Shown in pieces: positions 16,915 through 25,715 of a DNA stretch of 64,000 bases (the stretch's first letter is position 1; each line of letters starts with the position of its first letter). The stretch is from Ardenticatenaceae bacterium (GTDB taxonomy: Bacteria > Chloroflexota > Anaerolineae > Promineifilales > Promineifilaceae). The notes below the pieces were generated by a model that worked only from the letters and a program-made list of their open reading frames with translations, ran no database searches and had not been told where the DNA came from. The DNA lies in NCBI GenBank assembly GCA_020634495.1, contig JACKBR010000010.1, forward strand, positions 1-64,000, in the 5' to 3' direction. Position numbers and translations under genes: made by a program.

Positions 16915-18072
16915 ATGAGTTTGGATTGGAACGAATTGTTGCAGGATTGTGTTGATTTTACGCAGCGGTTGATTCAAACGCCGAGCATGTCGTTTGAGGA
17001 GGCGCAGCTGGCGGAGCTGATTGCCGCCGAATTGCAGCGGCTCAATTTTGACCAGGTGTGGCTGGATGAGATTGGGAATGTAAACGGCCGTATCCGCGGC
17101 ACCGATCCATCTTTAGGCGCACTGGTGTTGAATACCCATCTCGATCACGTCGATCCCGGCGAGCCCAGCCTCTGGTCAGTGCCACCCTACGGCGGCACAA
17201 TTGTGGAGGATCGCATTGTGGGCCGAGGAGCCTGCGACATCAAAGGGCCGCTGGCGGTGCAGGTGTACAGCATGGCGGCGCTGCTGCGGGCCGGCATTCG
17301 CCCCCAGCGAGACATTGTGTTTAGCGGCGTGGTGCAGGAAGAAATTGGCGGCGCAGGGGCCAAACATTGGGCAAAAACCCTGGATTACGATGTGGACCTG
17401 GTGGTGTTGGGCGAGCCGTCGGACAACAAGATTGCCCTGGGTCATCGCGGGATTGCTCAGATGTGGGTGCAGTTTAACGGCCGTTCTGCCCATGCCAGCG
17501 TCCCCGAAAAAGCAATTAATCCAAACTACCCCCTGGCTCAGTTCATTCAAGATGTGCAGGCAGCCAAAAGCGAACTGTCGGCCCATGAACTGCTGGGCCC
17601 CACGACCGTCTCGCCCACAATCATTGAGGTGGACACCAAAAGCACCAACGTCACGCCAGCCTGGGCACGTGTTTGCCTGGACTTCCGCACCGCCAGCGAG
17701 AGCCTCAACAGCTTGCGCAATTTTGTGCAGCGTTTGGTGGGTGGCCAGGCTGTTCTGCTGGAAGATGCGATGTGTACCCCACCAAAAACATTCCCCGAAA
17801 GCGACGAGACGATTTACGGTTATTACACACCACCCACAGAGGCAAAGGTGCAGCGCGCCCAGGCGCTCATCGCCCAAGGGATGGGTCATGAGGTGGAGTT
17901 AAGCAGCTATCAATTTGCCACAGACGGCCGTCATTTTGTGCCCTACAACCTCACCATCATCGGCTACGGCCCCAGCCTGGAAAGCCAGGCGCATGTGGTG
18001 GATGAGTACATTGCCATTCCCAAAATGGCTGAAAGCCTGCGCGGGCATATGGCGCTATTGCAAAATTATTAA
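16915..18072 (+). CDS. M20-family amidohydrolase/peptidase (YgeY-like)
   Basis: 385 aa from the ATG at 16915, seven bases after ATAGGAG; a GTG one codon earlier is possible. Zinc motifs are NTHLDHV (His75), GACDIKG (Asp108) and VQEEIGG (Glu142-143), with GEPSDNKIALGHRG before the lid domain. The order matches ArgE/DapE and YgeY/SsnA-neighbour deacylases, which cleave N-acyl or N-carbamoyl amino acids. It is a different subgroup from the M20 gene at 13262. Substrate unknown. Confidence 0.9.
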   Translation: MSLDWNELLQDCVDFTQRLIQTPSMSFEEAQLAELIAAELQRLNFDQVWLDEIGNVNGRIRGTDPSLGALVLNTHLDHVDPGEPSLWSVPPYGGTIVEDRIVGRGACDIKGPLAVQVYSMAALLRAGIRPQRDIVFSGVVQEEIGGAGAKHWAKTLDYDVDLVVLGEPSDNKIALGHRGIAQMWVQFNGRSAHASVPEKAINPNYPLAQFIQDVQAAKSELSAHELLGPTTVSPTIIEVDTKSTNVTPAWARVCLDFRTASESLNSLRNFVQRLVGGQAVLLEDAMCTPPKTFPESDETIYGYYTPPTEAKVQRAQALIAQGMGHEVELSSYQFATDGRHFVPYNLTIIGYGPSLESQAHVVDEYIAIPKMAESLRGHMALLQNY

Positions 18073-18081
18073 TGCCTCAAT

Positions 18082-18111
18082 TGTCATTTTGAGCGGAGCG
18101 AAAAATCCCTC
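18082..18111 (+). repeat. Short interspersed TGTCATTTTGAGCG element
   Basis: TGTCATTTTGAGCGGAGCG followed by AAAAATCCCTC is a variant of the 'TCATTCTGAGCGNAGCGAAGAATC' element that I recognise as scattered through spacers of many unrelated bacterial genomes. Only one copy is seen here, directly after the M20 gene. Confidence 0.5.
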
Positions 18112-18171
18112 TAAACATTGATTGGCGGAATCGTGGCTGTTAACTCTAAAGGTTTTGCAAAGAATCAAGCA

Positions 18172-18684
18172 ATGGTGCGTTTTTCAGTTGTACTTTGGTT
18201 GCTGGTTGGGTTGGCTTTAATTGGCTGCGATAGAAAAGTTGACCCGACTATTCAATTGCCAGATTTAGCCTGCCAGCCGGAGGACGTAACGGCCGTTCCC
18301 CCATTCACTACTGATGCCACCCGTACGGCCGTTCCCCCCAACACCCCCCTCGCTGACCAAATAGAAGCATATGTCGGCGTCGATCTGATTGAAAATAGAC
18401 TGACAAATACTGTTGTCTTTTGCCATCTCTATTTGCTGGCTGATGAAACGGCCGCAACTAACTTATTCGCGCAACTTTGCCAGAACGGCGTTACGCCTGC
18501 TGACGCTAGAGAGTCTGTTGAGCCGCCGCTGGATGGGGAATCGGCCTGCGCCTTTCAAAGCGAGGGCTTCCGCGAAGTACATTTCCAACGGGGCCGGTTG
18601 GTTGTTTCAATTTGGGGAGACAGTGGCGGATGGGGTGTTGATGAATGGGCTTTGGCGGTGAACGGCCGTCTTGCCCAAGATTAA
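18172..18684 (+). CDS. Small lipoprotein, unrecognised
   Basis: 170 aa from the ATG at 18172, which places a signal peptide with lipobox LIGC at the very start; an 18-codon upstream extension would bury it. The mature part has a short Pro/Thr-rich linker and four or five Cys that could pair outside the cell. No family recognised. Two ACGGCCGT palindromes lie within 35 bases of one another in the linker. Confidence 0.7.
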   Translation: MVRFSVVLWLLVGLALIGCDRKVDPTIQLPDLACQPEDVTAVPPFTTDATRTAVPPNTPLADQIEAYVGVDLIENRLTNTVVFCHLYLLADETAATNLFAQLCQNGVTPADARESVEPPLDGESACAFQSEGFREVHFQRGRLVVSIWGDSGGWGVDEWALAVNGRLAQD

Positions 18685-18691
18685 TTACCTG

Positions 18692-19096
18692 TTAAGAAGT
18701 TGTGCCAACTACTTGAAGATCAAAATGTTGCACAAAACCGTTGAAATCTCTATCTGCCTGCAAAAGTTGAATCCGGTTTTCGATGCAAAACGTTGCAATC
18801 AGGCAGTCAATTGTTTTGCGAATGGTGACTCCATTTTGGCGTAAGAATCGGTAGTTTTTGGCACTCTGGATGGCTACTTTCTGCCCGACAATTGGGACAA
18901 CTGAAAAGCTTAACAGCGCTGTTTGGGCTAGTTCAAACTCATGCTGTTGGCGAAAACCCTGCAAAACTTCGGCCAGAATTAAATCACCGACAATAATTTC
19001 TTGTTCACCCAATGCAGCATCCAAAAAGTCGGTTTGGGGTGTGATTGTGCCATTGAAGTAATCGATCCAAACGGACGAATCAACGAGCAGGCTCAA
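18692..19096 (-). CDS. vapC: PIN-domain toxin VapC
   Basis: 134 aa, the usual PIN length. The acidic active-site residues are in place: Asp6 in LLVDSSVWIDYF, Glu43 in ILAEVLQGF, Asp97 in KTIDCLIATFC and Asp115/Asp117 in LQADRDF. VapC toxins cleave tRNA or rRNA; the target here is unknown. It overlaps the antitoxin gene by 17 bases, a normal translationally coupled arrangement, and should share the autoregulated promoter at 19321-19357. Confidence 0.93.
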   Translation of the reverse strand: MSLLVDSSVWIDYFNGTITPQTDFLDAALGEQEIIVGDLILAEVLQGFRQQHEFELAQTALLSFSVVPIVGQKVAIQSAKNYRFLRQNGVTIRKTIDCLIATFCIENRIQLLQADRDFNGFVQHFDLQVVGTTS

Positions 19097-19289
19097 AACG
19101 ACCCTCTCTCATTTCATCTAAATTGCCTTCCCAATGCAGCTTGCCGCGTAAGCTCCGAACCTGCGCCTGTTCTCGCAGTTGAATCATCGTCCGTAACGCC
19201 TCCTCCACAACAGCTCGCTTGGTTTTTAGCCCTGTTAACGCCAGGGCACGTTCCACTAGCTCATCATCCAAGACAATGTTTGTACGCAT
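19080..19289 (-). CDS. vapB: VapB-type antitoxin
   Basis: 69 aa. The N-terminus MRTNIVLDDELVERAL with TGLKTKRAVVEEALRTMI is a ribbon-helix-helix DNA-binding domain of the VapB/DUF2191 kind; the C-terminal tail (LRGKLHWEGNLDEMREGRF) should wrap the toxin. It precedes and overlaps vapC. Two direct repeats around its promoter are the likely operator. Confidence 0.92.
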   Translation of the reverse strand: MRTNIVLDDELVERALALTGLKTKRAVVEEALRTMIQLREQAQVRSLRGKLHWEGNLDEMREGRFEPAR

Positions 19290-19320
19290 TTTGCTTTCCT
19301 TGATTTGTTTGTAATTCCGA

Positions 19321-19357
19321 ATGTGTATACTATAGCAAATTTATGTGTATATGTAAA
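19321..19357 (-). promoter_or_regulatory. vapBC promoter with direct-repeat operator
   Basis: On the minus strand -35 TTTACA (19352-19357), a 17-base spacer and -10 TATAGT (19329-19334) lie about 40 bases upstream of vapB. Two copies of TATACACAT (plus strand ATGTGTATA at 19321-19329 and 19343-19351), spaced 22 bases or two helical turns, lie in the spacer and over the downstream edge of the -10, as expected for autorepression by a ribbon-helix-helix dimer pair. Confidence 0.75.
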
Positions 19358-19425
19358 AAAAGAAGTTCAACTTCTCTAAGAAATTGAACTTCTTTCAACA
19401 AATTACCGAATTACCAATTACATGC

Positions 19426-20859
19426 CTATCCCGCAAACAATCGCCAAATCTGGGCCACAAAAAAGGTAACCACAAAGCCCAGCGCCAGGGGCAGCAGAGC
19501 GGCAACGGCCGTCCACTTTTTGCTGCCTGTTTCCTTATAAATGGTGTAAATTGTCGTGCTGCAAGGATTGTGCAGCAGGGAGAAGAGCATCAGGTTAACG
19601 GCCGTTAACAGCGTCCAGCCACCAGCGGTAAACAAAGACATCGTATCCGCTTGCGACTCCAGCTCAAACATCACGCCTGCCCCCGCACCGCCAGCAGCCC
19701 CCGTCACCAGCACCGTTAGCATTAAAACGGTGGGAATCACAATCTCGTTGGCCGGAATAGCCACGATATAAGCCACCAGAATGACGCCGTTTAGGCCCAG
19801 CATAAAGCCCACAGGGTTGAGGAAGTTGATTAAATGCTCGGCGATGCTCACGCCACCGATGCTGATGTTGGCGCTAAGCCAAATGGCAGCCCCGGCGGGC
19901 AGAGCAAAGACCACAGCGCGCCAAAGCACAATCAGCGTGCGGTCAATGACAGACGTATAAATTGTTTGCCAGATGCGCGGCGGGCGGTACGGTGGCAGTT
20001 CCAGGCTAAAGGTAGAAACCTCGCCCTTGAGCATCGTGCGCGACAGCCCCCAGGAAACGGCAAAGCTAATCAGCACGCCCAGCAGGGCAATCCCCACAAC
20101 CGACAGCGCAGAAATTAGCCCGCCCAGATAAGCCGGAACCAGCCCGCCTAAAAATAAGGAGGCGATCAGAATTTGCGTTGGCCAACGGCCGTTGCACAAG
20201 GCAAAATTGTTGGTGATGATGGCAATCAGCCGCTCCCGCGGACTGTCGATAATGCGCGTGGCCACCACACCGGCGGCATTGCAGCCAAAGCCCATCATCA
20301 TGCTCAGCGCCTGCTTGCCGTGTGCCCCGGATTTGCGGAAAATGTTGTCCAGATTAAAAGCCACCCGCGGCAGATAACCAAAATCTTCCAGCAGAGTAAA
20401 AAGTGGGAAAAAGATGGCCATCGGGGGCAGCATCACGCTGACCACCCAGGCGGTACCCAAATACATGCCATCGATTAGTAAACCGCTAAGCCACCAGGGC
20501 AAGCTGAGCCACTCGGCACCCTGGTGCAGCAGCGGTACGGTTTTGTCAATGAGCAGCGTTGCCAGCATAGAAGATGGCAAGTTTGCCCCGCTAATCGTCA
20601 GCCAAAAAACAATTGTGAAGAGAACAAGCATCATGGGAAAGCCCCAAATTCGGCTCGTCACAATCCGATCAATCGTGCGATCCAGATCGAAGCGTGGTTT
20701 TTCGTCGGGGCGCGTCACTGCACGGTCGGCCAGGTTGGCGGCCTCCGTGTAAATGCCTTCCATAAGCTGTTCGTGGAATTCCGGGCCAATTTCCCAACGC
20801 AGGGATTCGGCCGTTTGCAAAATATCAACTGGGTTAGCAGCAGGAGACAGGCTGGTCAT
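19426..20859 (-). CDS. feoB: FeoB membrane (gate) half, separate polypeptide
   Basis: 477 aa. It holds the two nucleoside-recognition-like gate domains and the membrane core of FeoB, with [22 protein letters not shown] split as LPPMAIFF and [25 protein letters not shown] and [11 protein letters not shown]. About 55 residues of linker precede the first helix. It starts within the stop region of the GTPase gene (ATGA overlap, 20856-20859), so the two halves are coupled in translation. In most bacteria FeoB is one chain of 650-800 aa that imports Fe(II); here GTPase and channel are separate. Confidence 0.93.
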   Translation of the reverse strand: MTSLSPAANPVDILQTAESLRWEIGPEFHEQLMEGIYTEAANLADRAVTRPDEKPRFDLDRTIDRIVTSRIWGFPMMLVLFTIVFWLTISGANLPSSMLATLLIDKTVPLLHQGAEWLSLPWWLSGLLIDGMYLGTAWVVSVMLPPMAIFFPLFTLLEDFGYLPRVAFNLDNIFRKSGAHGKQALSMMMGFGCNAAGVVATRIIDSPRERLIAIITNNFALCNGRWPTQILIASLFLGGLVPAYLGGLISALSVVGIALLGVLISFAVSWGLSRTMLKGEVSTFSLELPPYRPPRIWQTIYTSVIDRTLIVLWRAVVFALPAGAAIWLSANISIGGVSIAEHLINFLNPVGFMLGLNGVILVAYIVAIPANEIVIPTVLMLTVLVTGAAGGAGAGVMFELESQADTMSLFTAGGWTLLTAVNLMLFSLLHNPCSTTIYTIYKETGSKKWTAVAALLPLALGFVVTFFVAQIWRLFAG

Positions 20860-21719
20860 GACATCACCTCCAGGGGAATGGCCTTGGCTGGCGCTTCTGT
20901 TTGCTCACCAAAATTGACCGTTTCCGGCCGGGTCAGGTCGCCCAATTCACCCTGGCGCACAGCCTGCATCAGCCGTTCATCGCCGTCGAGCAGCCGCAGG
21001 GCAACCCAGCGGGCATTGGGCAGGCCAGGGAACGCCGCCTCAATTTGGGGGACCAATTGCGACAAGGCTGTTTTAATGGCAGGCGATTCAGTTTTTACCC
21101 GATAGGGCTTGCACACTGTTTGCCCGGTGGCGACATCGTGTATGGCTGCCAGCAGTTCTGGCATCCCATCTCCCTGGCGAGCGGCCGTGGGCACCACCGG
21201 CACCCCCAAATCACGCGCCAAGCGCCGCTCATCAACCGTGAGCTTGTGGCGGCGGGCCTCATCGATCAGGTTAAGACAAACGACTGCCCTGTCGGTAATC
21301 TCTAGCACCTGGAGTACCAAATTGAGATTGCGCTCCAGCCGGGTGGCATCTACTACAATCACGGTGACGTCTGGCTGGCCAAACAGAATAAAGTCGCGGG
21401 CCACTTCTTCATCCAGGCTGGTAGAGAGCAGTGAGTAGGTGCCGGGTAAATCGACAATTTTGTAGCGGCGGTCGCCATAGCTAAAGCCGCCCTCGGCGCG
21501 AGTCACTGTTTTGCCGGGCCAGTTGCCGGTGTGCTGGCGCAGCCCGGTGAGGGCGTTGAAGACGGTGCTTTTGCCGGTATTGGGATTGCCTGCCAGTGCA
21601 ATAACAAAGTCTGAATTTTCCATGTTCACACCCAGCTTGCGCAGGTTGCCCACGTTGTGCATGGGGCAGCCTTCGCAGCCGGAGGCGGTGGGTTGGGGTG
21701 TTTTTAGTTTGGTTTCCAT
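20856..21719 (-). CDS. feoB: FeoB GTPase half, separate polypeptide
   Basis: 287 aa. G-protein motifs are GNPNTGKS (44-51), DLPG (90-93) and NLID (150-153), the FeoB order, followed by a helical spacer. A CxxC pair (Cys15, Cys18) precedes the G domain. It ends where the channel half begins, four bases overlapping. The split is clean, with a proper stop and start, so it looks like a stable gene fission rather than a frameshift. It follows the DtxR-FeoA gene by about 50 bases in one operon. Confidence 0.93.
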   Translation of the reverse strand: METKLKTPQPTASGCEGCPMHNVGNLRKLGVNMENSDFVIALAGNPNTGKSTVFNALTGLRQHTGNWPGKTVTRAEGGFSYGDRRYKIVDLPGTYSLLSTSLDEEVARDFILFGQPDVTVIVVDATRLERNLNLVLQVLEITDRAVVCLNLIDEARRHKLTVDERRLARDLGVPVVPTAARQGDGMPELLAAIHDVATGQTVCKPYRVKTESPAIKTALSQLVPQIEAAFPGLPNARWVALRLLDGDERLMQAVRQGELGDLTRPETVNFGEQTEAPAKAIPLEVMS

Positions 21720-21769
21720 AGGTTCTCTCAGAGGTGCGACGCACTTTTTAAGTGCGTTGCACCTGTTAA

Positions 21770-22789
21770 TTAAGCTTGCTTTACATAAATATAATTTGCT
21801 TGATTCGGCCGCAGCGCAATGATGGCGTCGCGGATGCGATAGGCGGTTGGTTGGCCGCTGGGGCTGCGCATTTCGGCCGTGATTGTGGTGCCGGGCAGAA
21901 TGCCTAAATCCATAAAGCGGCGGCGTTCTGCGCCCCGGCAGTTGGCCGAGATTTTGACAACCTCGGCAGATTCTCCTAAGGCTAAATCGGTGAGTTTGGT
22001 GCCAGATTCGGCCGTTTCTACAACGCCAACCTGGAGCGGCACGACCGAGATGTTGCGGGCCACAATGGGGGCCAAAATATGCTCATCCCCATTGGCCCAG
22101 AAGCGAATGCGGGTGCTGTTTGCCTCAATCAGGCGCACCGTTTGCCCTGGGTGCAGCCCTTCGGCTACCAGTTGGGCATACACTGCTTCTGGTTCATCTT
22201 CCAAATGCACAATCCGGGCGGGATTGTCTGTGGGCAGTTCGTTGAGGGGCTGGCCACCGTGATAAACGTAGTCGCCCTGGGCGCTGGGGATGGGATCGCC
22301 GTGTGGATCGTGGGTGGGGTGGCCCAGGCGGGCGGCCAGGGCATTGGCTGCTTCTGGCGTGAGCTGGTGTTCTTGCAGCTCTGCCTGGCTGTGCCATTCG
22401 GATTCACTGAAGCCCGTTTTTTCGGCCAGATACCGCTCCCACAGCCGGTGGGCGCGAATGATGTGCAGGGCAGATTCCAGACCATCTGGCGTCAGGGTGA
22501 TGTCGTCGCTCTGGAGGTTGAGCAAATGACTGGCCTGCATTTGGGTTAGCAGTTCAGTCGTGTCGTTGGTGCTGATGTTTAGTGCGCCAGCAATGCTTTC
22601 TACGCTGGGGCGGCGTCCTTTTTGGGCACATTTGTAGATGTGCTTGAGGGCGTCTTCGTGCCGTGCGCGGTCAGTCATTTGCCGGGACTGCTGCCAGCGG
22701 GTCAATATTCCTTTTTGGGGCCACAGGAAAACGGCCGTTACACCCAAAAAAGTGATGCCAATTAAAAGTAAAATCGCGGGATTACTCAT
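21770..22789 (-). CDS. Membrane-anchored DtxR-like regulator fused to FeoA domains
   Basis: 339 aa. An N-terminal membrane helix (about 4-23) is followed by a DtxR/MntR-type winged helix (about 42-104; [19 protein letters not shown]), the helical metal/dimer domain ([37 protein letters not shown]) and two SH3-like FeoA domains (about 186-252 and 264-337; [17 protein letters not shown]). In soluble DtxR proteins the first residues enter the DNA-binding domain; a membrane anchor there is unusual. It heads the feo operon. It may regulate FeoB activity at the membrane, sense iron there, or still bind DNA. Confidence 0.92.
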   Translation of the reverse strand: MSNPAILLLIGITFLGVTAVFLWPQKGILTRWQQSRQMTDRARHEDALKHIYKCAQKGRRPSVESIAGALNISTNDTTELLTQMQASHLLNLQSDDITLTPDGLESALHIIRAHRLWERYLAEKTGFSESEWHSQAELQEHQLTPEAANALAARLGHPTHDPHGDPIPSAQGDYVYHGGQPLNELPTDNPARIVHLEDEPEAVYAQLVAEGLHPGQTVRLIEANSTRIRFWANGDEHILAPIVARNISVVPLQVGVVETAESGTKLTDLALGESAEVVKISANCRGAERRRFMDLGILPGTTITAEMRSPSGQPTAYRIRDAIIALRPNQANYIYVKQA

Positions 22790-22836
22790 TTTTTCCGTCC
22801 AAAATTTTGAAGCATCTAAAAATTATTTTTACTATG

Positions 22837-22868
22837 GCATATTTTATGCAAAAAGCTTCTCATGTCAA
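22837..22868 (-). promoter_or_regulatory. Promoter and possible operator of the feo operon
   Basis: On the minus strand TTGACA (22863-22868), 16 bases, then TAAAAT (22841-22846) precede the DtxR-FeoA start by about 50 bases. A perfect palindrome GCATA-TTT-TATGC (22837-22849) covers the -10 and could be a repressor site. Confidence 0.6.
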
Positions 22869-22871
22869 GCA

Positions 22872-22904
22872 GAAAAAAACAGCGCCCTGGGTCAAAAGGC
22901 GCTG
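22872..22904 (-). terminator. Intrinsic terminator after the P-type ATPase gene
   Basis: On the minus strand CAGCGCC pairs with GGCGCTG (22880-22904) and runs into an eight-base U-tract broken once (A-run 22872-22879 on the plus strand). It separates the ATPase transcript from the feo promoter immediately downstream. Confidence 0.85.
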
Positions 22905-22919
22905 CTTCTCAAATAATAA

Positions 22920-22965
22920 TTAATGGTAAAGGCAATTAACCGTTCACCATTTGCTATTCACAATT
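22920..22965. repeat. Spacer repeat before terminator
   Basis: TAATGGTAAAGGCAATTAACCGTTCACCATTTGCTATTCAC contains ATGGTAAA/TTCACCAT-type inverted units. It is a weak member of the palindromic spacer class. Confidence 0.35.
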
Positions 22966-25357
22966 ATCTCTTTGGTTTGTAGCCCAACATGCGCAGGCCA
23001 TTGAGTGAAACCAGCACCGTGCCGCCTTCGTGCCCCACTACGGCCGCAGGCAGGGCCAGGCCAGAGAAGAAAATGGTGCCCAGCATGAGCAAAATCATGA
23101 AGATGGCAAATCCCAGGTTTTGCAGCAGCGTTTGCCGGGTTTTGCGGCTGAGGCCAATGACGTAGGGCAAATTGTTCAGGTCGTCGGACATGAGGACGAT
23201 GTCGGCCGTTTCTAGGGCGACGTCTGTGCCTGCCGCGCCCATGGCAATGCCAATGTCGGCCGTGGCCAGGGCGGGGGCGTCGTTGACGCCGTCGCCAACC
23301 ATCGCTACGGTGCCATACTGTTCGCGCACTTTTTTAACGGCCGTTACCTTATCTTCTGGCAGCAAATCGGCAAAGTAGGCATCTACCCCCACCTGATTGG
23401 CAATTTGCTGGGCCACCGCATCATTGTCTCCGGTGAGCATGACCACATGCTGCACCCCGTTGGCGTGCAGGGCGCGTACCACATCGGGCGCATCGGAGCG
23501 GATCACATCGGCATAAGCCAGCACGCCAAGGATAACGGCCGTTCTGGCCACTTCATCCACTTCGGCCACCAAAACGCTGGTTTTGGCCAGCCCTTGCAGA
23601 CGATCCAGCTCCGCCTCGGCGGCGGCAAGCCCGGTGGTTTGGTAATCTGTAAAGAAACGGCCGTTGCCAATGCGAATATGCTTTTGACCCACATGAGCCG
23701 CCACACCTTGCCCGGTTGTGGCCTGAAAATCAACCGCCTCTGGCCAGCTCAGACCCCGTTCCCTGGCCGATTTCACCGTCGCCTGGGCCAGCGGATGTTC
23801 TGACCTGGCCTCAACCGCTGCCGCCAACGCCAGCAGTTCATCTTCAGAAAGCGCCTCGTGCAGCGTCGTGATGTCGGTGACCTGGGGTTCGCCGACGGTG
23901 AGCGTGCCGGTTTTGTCGAAGGCCACCACTTTGATGGTGGCCGCATTTTCTACGTACACGCCGCCCTTAAACAAAATGCCGCGCCGCGCCCCGTTGCCGA
24001 TGGCCGAAAGCACCGTAGCCGGGGTGCTGATGACAATGGCACAAGGGGAGGCTGCCACCATAACCGTCATGGCCCGGTAAAATGCCTCGCTAAACGCTTC
24101 TTGCCAAAACAGCATGGGCACGATGGCTACCACAGCCGTTAAAACGATGACACCGATGGCATAATATTGCTCGGCAGTGTCAATAAATCGCTGCGTTTCT
24201 GCTTTTTCGCTGTGGGCTTCTTCTACCATTTGAATGAGTTTGGCCAGGGTGGAATCTTTGGCCAGCTTGGTAACGCGAATCTCCAGGCTGCCGTTTTTGT
24301 TGATGGTTCCGGCAAAGACGGAATCGCCTACAGTTTTACTCACCGGCATCGATTCGCCGGTGATGGAGGATTGGTCAATGGAGGAACGGCCGTCTACCAC
24401 CACACCATCCAACGGCAGTCGCTCACCTGGCTTTACCAGGATGCGGTCGCTCACCACCACTTTTTCAATGGGCAGCAGGTAGGTGTTGTCGCCGCGCCGC
24501 ACCAGCGCCTGGGCGGGTCGCAGTTCCATCAACGCTTTGATGGCATTGCGGGTGCGATCCATCGCAAAATCTTGCAGTACGTTGGACAGCGAGAACAGGA
24601 AGAGCAGCATAGCACCTTCAAAGGGCTGGCCGACAAGCGCTGCGCCAATGGCCGCTAAAACCATGAGCAAATCAACATCAATGGTGCGGTTGCGCAAAGA
24701 TTCGATGCCGCCCTGCAAGCCAAATGTGCCGCCCGCGATGTAGGCCACAACAAACAGCACAATGGCCAGGGTTGTGGCTTCCTGCTGTTCAGCAATGAGA
24801 CCGCCAATCATGGTGATGAGGGTGATGACGGTAAAGATGGCTTCTAAACGGCCGTCTACCAACCAATGCCAGGCGCGGCGCAAAGAGGATGCCGCAGCAG
24901 GGGCTGGCGGCTGCGTCGGGGCAATTTTGGCCGCAGACGGAGCCACGGTCACTCCCATGTTTTGCACATGCTGGGAAATTTCATCCGGCGAGATGAGCTG
25001 GTTGTTGTAGGTGACGGAAAGCGCCCCGCCCAGATAGCTGGCGGTGGCTCGTCGCACGCCGGGGAGTTCGCCCAGCCGCTGCTCCAGAGCAATGGCGCAG
25101 GATTCGCAGGCTCGCCCGCCCTGGCGTCCCAGCCGCATGGTGCAGGTATGCCAGCGCTCTTGCAAAATGGGGCTCACCTGTTGGGCCACCTTTTCCACGG
25201 CGGGTTCAGAGATTTTGTTGGGGTCGTAGTCAATCTCCAGACGGCCGTCTTTTGGATGCAAACTGACATGCACAATGCCGTCCTGGTCTGTGATCGCTTC
25301 ATTAATTAGTTCAGCACAATTTTCTTCTTCTTCCTGATTTTGCAATGCGTTTTCCAT
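22964..25357 (-). CDS. P1B-4-type metal-exporting P-type ATPase
   Basis: 797 aa. After an acidic N-terminus with a degenerate heavy-metal-associated domain (CESC near 84-87), the P-type motifs appear in order: TGES, the membrane metal site SPC in MVAASPCAIVIS, DKTGT (phosphorylated Asp), SEHPLA, MLTGDN and GDGVNDAPA. The last helix region has HEGGT. SPC together with HEGGT marks the P1B-4 group, which exports Co, Zn or Fe(II) (CtpD, PfeT, FrvA). Standing beside the Feo importer, Fe(II) efflux is the best guess. Its own promoter carries direct repeats, and a terminator follows it. Confidence 0.94.
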   Translation of the reverse strand: MENALQNQEEEENCAELINEAITDQDGIVHVSLHPKDGRLEIDYDPNKISEPAVEKVAQQVSPILQERWHTCTMRLGRQGGRACESCAIALEQRLGELPGVRRATASYLGGALSVTYNNQLISPDEISQHVQNMGVTVAPSAAKIAPTQPPAPAAASSLRRAWHWLVDGRLEAIFTVITLITMIGGLIAEQQEATTLAIVLFVVAYIAGGTFGLQGGIESLRNRTIDVDLLMVLAAIGAALVGQPFEGAMLLFLFSLSNVLQDFAMDRTRNAIKALMELRPAQALVRRGDNTYLLPIEKVVVSDRILVKPGERLPLDGVVVDGRSSIDQSSITGESMPVSKTVGDSVFAGTINKNGSLEIRVTKLAKDSTLAKLIQMVEEAHSEKAETQRFIDTAEQYYAIGVIVLTAVVAIVPMLFWQEAFSEAFYRAMTVMVAASPCAIVISTPATVLSAIGNGARRGILFKGGVYVENAATIKVVAFDKTGTLTVGEPQVTDITTLHEALSEDELLALAAAVEARSEHPLAQATVKSARERGLSWPEAVDFQATTGQGVAAHVGQKHIRIGNGRFFTDYQTTGLAAAEAELDRLQGLAKTSVLVAEVDEVARTAVILGVLAYADVIRSDAPDVVRALHANGVQHVVMLTGDNDAVAQQIANQVGVDAYFADLLPEDKVTAVKKVREQYGTVAMVGDGVNDAPALATADIGIAMGAAGTDVALETADIVLMSDDLNNLPYVIGLSRKTRQTLLQNLGFAIFMILLMLGTIFFSGLALPAAVVGHEGGTVLVSLNGLRMLGYKPKR

Positions 25358-25478
25358 ATTGAGTTTCCTTTTCCCTTATTTTAGGCGCGGGTGTCCTGCA
25401 AGTACATTGATTTTGTGCATTTTTTGGCATGACAATTAGCATGGAGTTAACCGCTGCCAATCTCATATTTAACAGTGG

Positions 25479-25528
25479 TTTATAACAAAATTTAACCATG
25501 ATTGCAATCTAAATTTAACCAAGGTTAA
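25479..25528 (-). promoter_or_regulatory. Promoter and candidate metal operator of the P1B-4 ATPase
   Basis: On the minus strand TTGCAA (25502-25507), 17 bases, then TATAAA (25479-25484). Two copies of TGGTTAAATTT (plus strand AAATTTAACCA at 25488-25498 and 25511-25521), 23 bases apart, flank the -35, and the upstream copy is part of the palindrome TTAACC-AA-GGTTAA (25515-25528), which resembles DtxR-type boxes. The rest of the 358-base divergent gap shows no gene. Confidence 0.55.
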
Positions 25529-25715
25529 CATTTTTCTGACCGCGCTATTTCTTTTGTGCTTTTGGGGGATACCGGAAAAAACGGCCGTTCTCCCGTTTAC
25601 ATTTGGTACGGAGGTGAGTAAACCACAGAATGTGTTTTGAAAAACGAAGCACGATTTCTCAGGGGTTTGCTTTAGTAAAAACCAATTTCGCGCTCAATTT
25701 TATTCAGAATTCATC

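Noticed and set aside
17176..17889. Minus-strand frame of 237 codons
   Set aside because: Antisense to the M20 peptidase at 16915, no ribosome-binding site and no recognisable domain.
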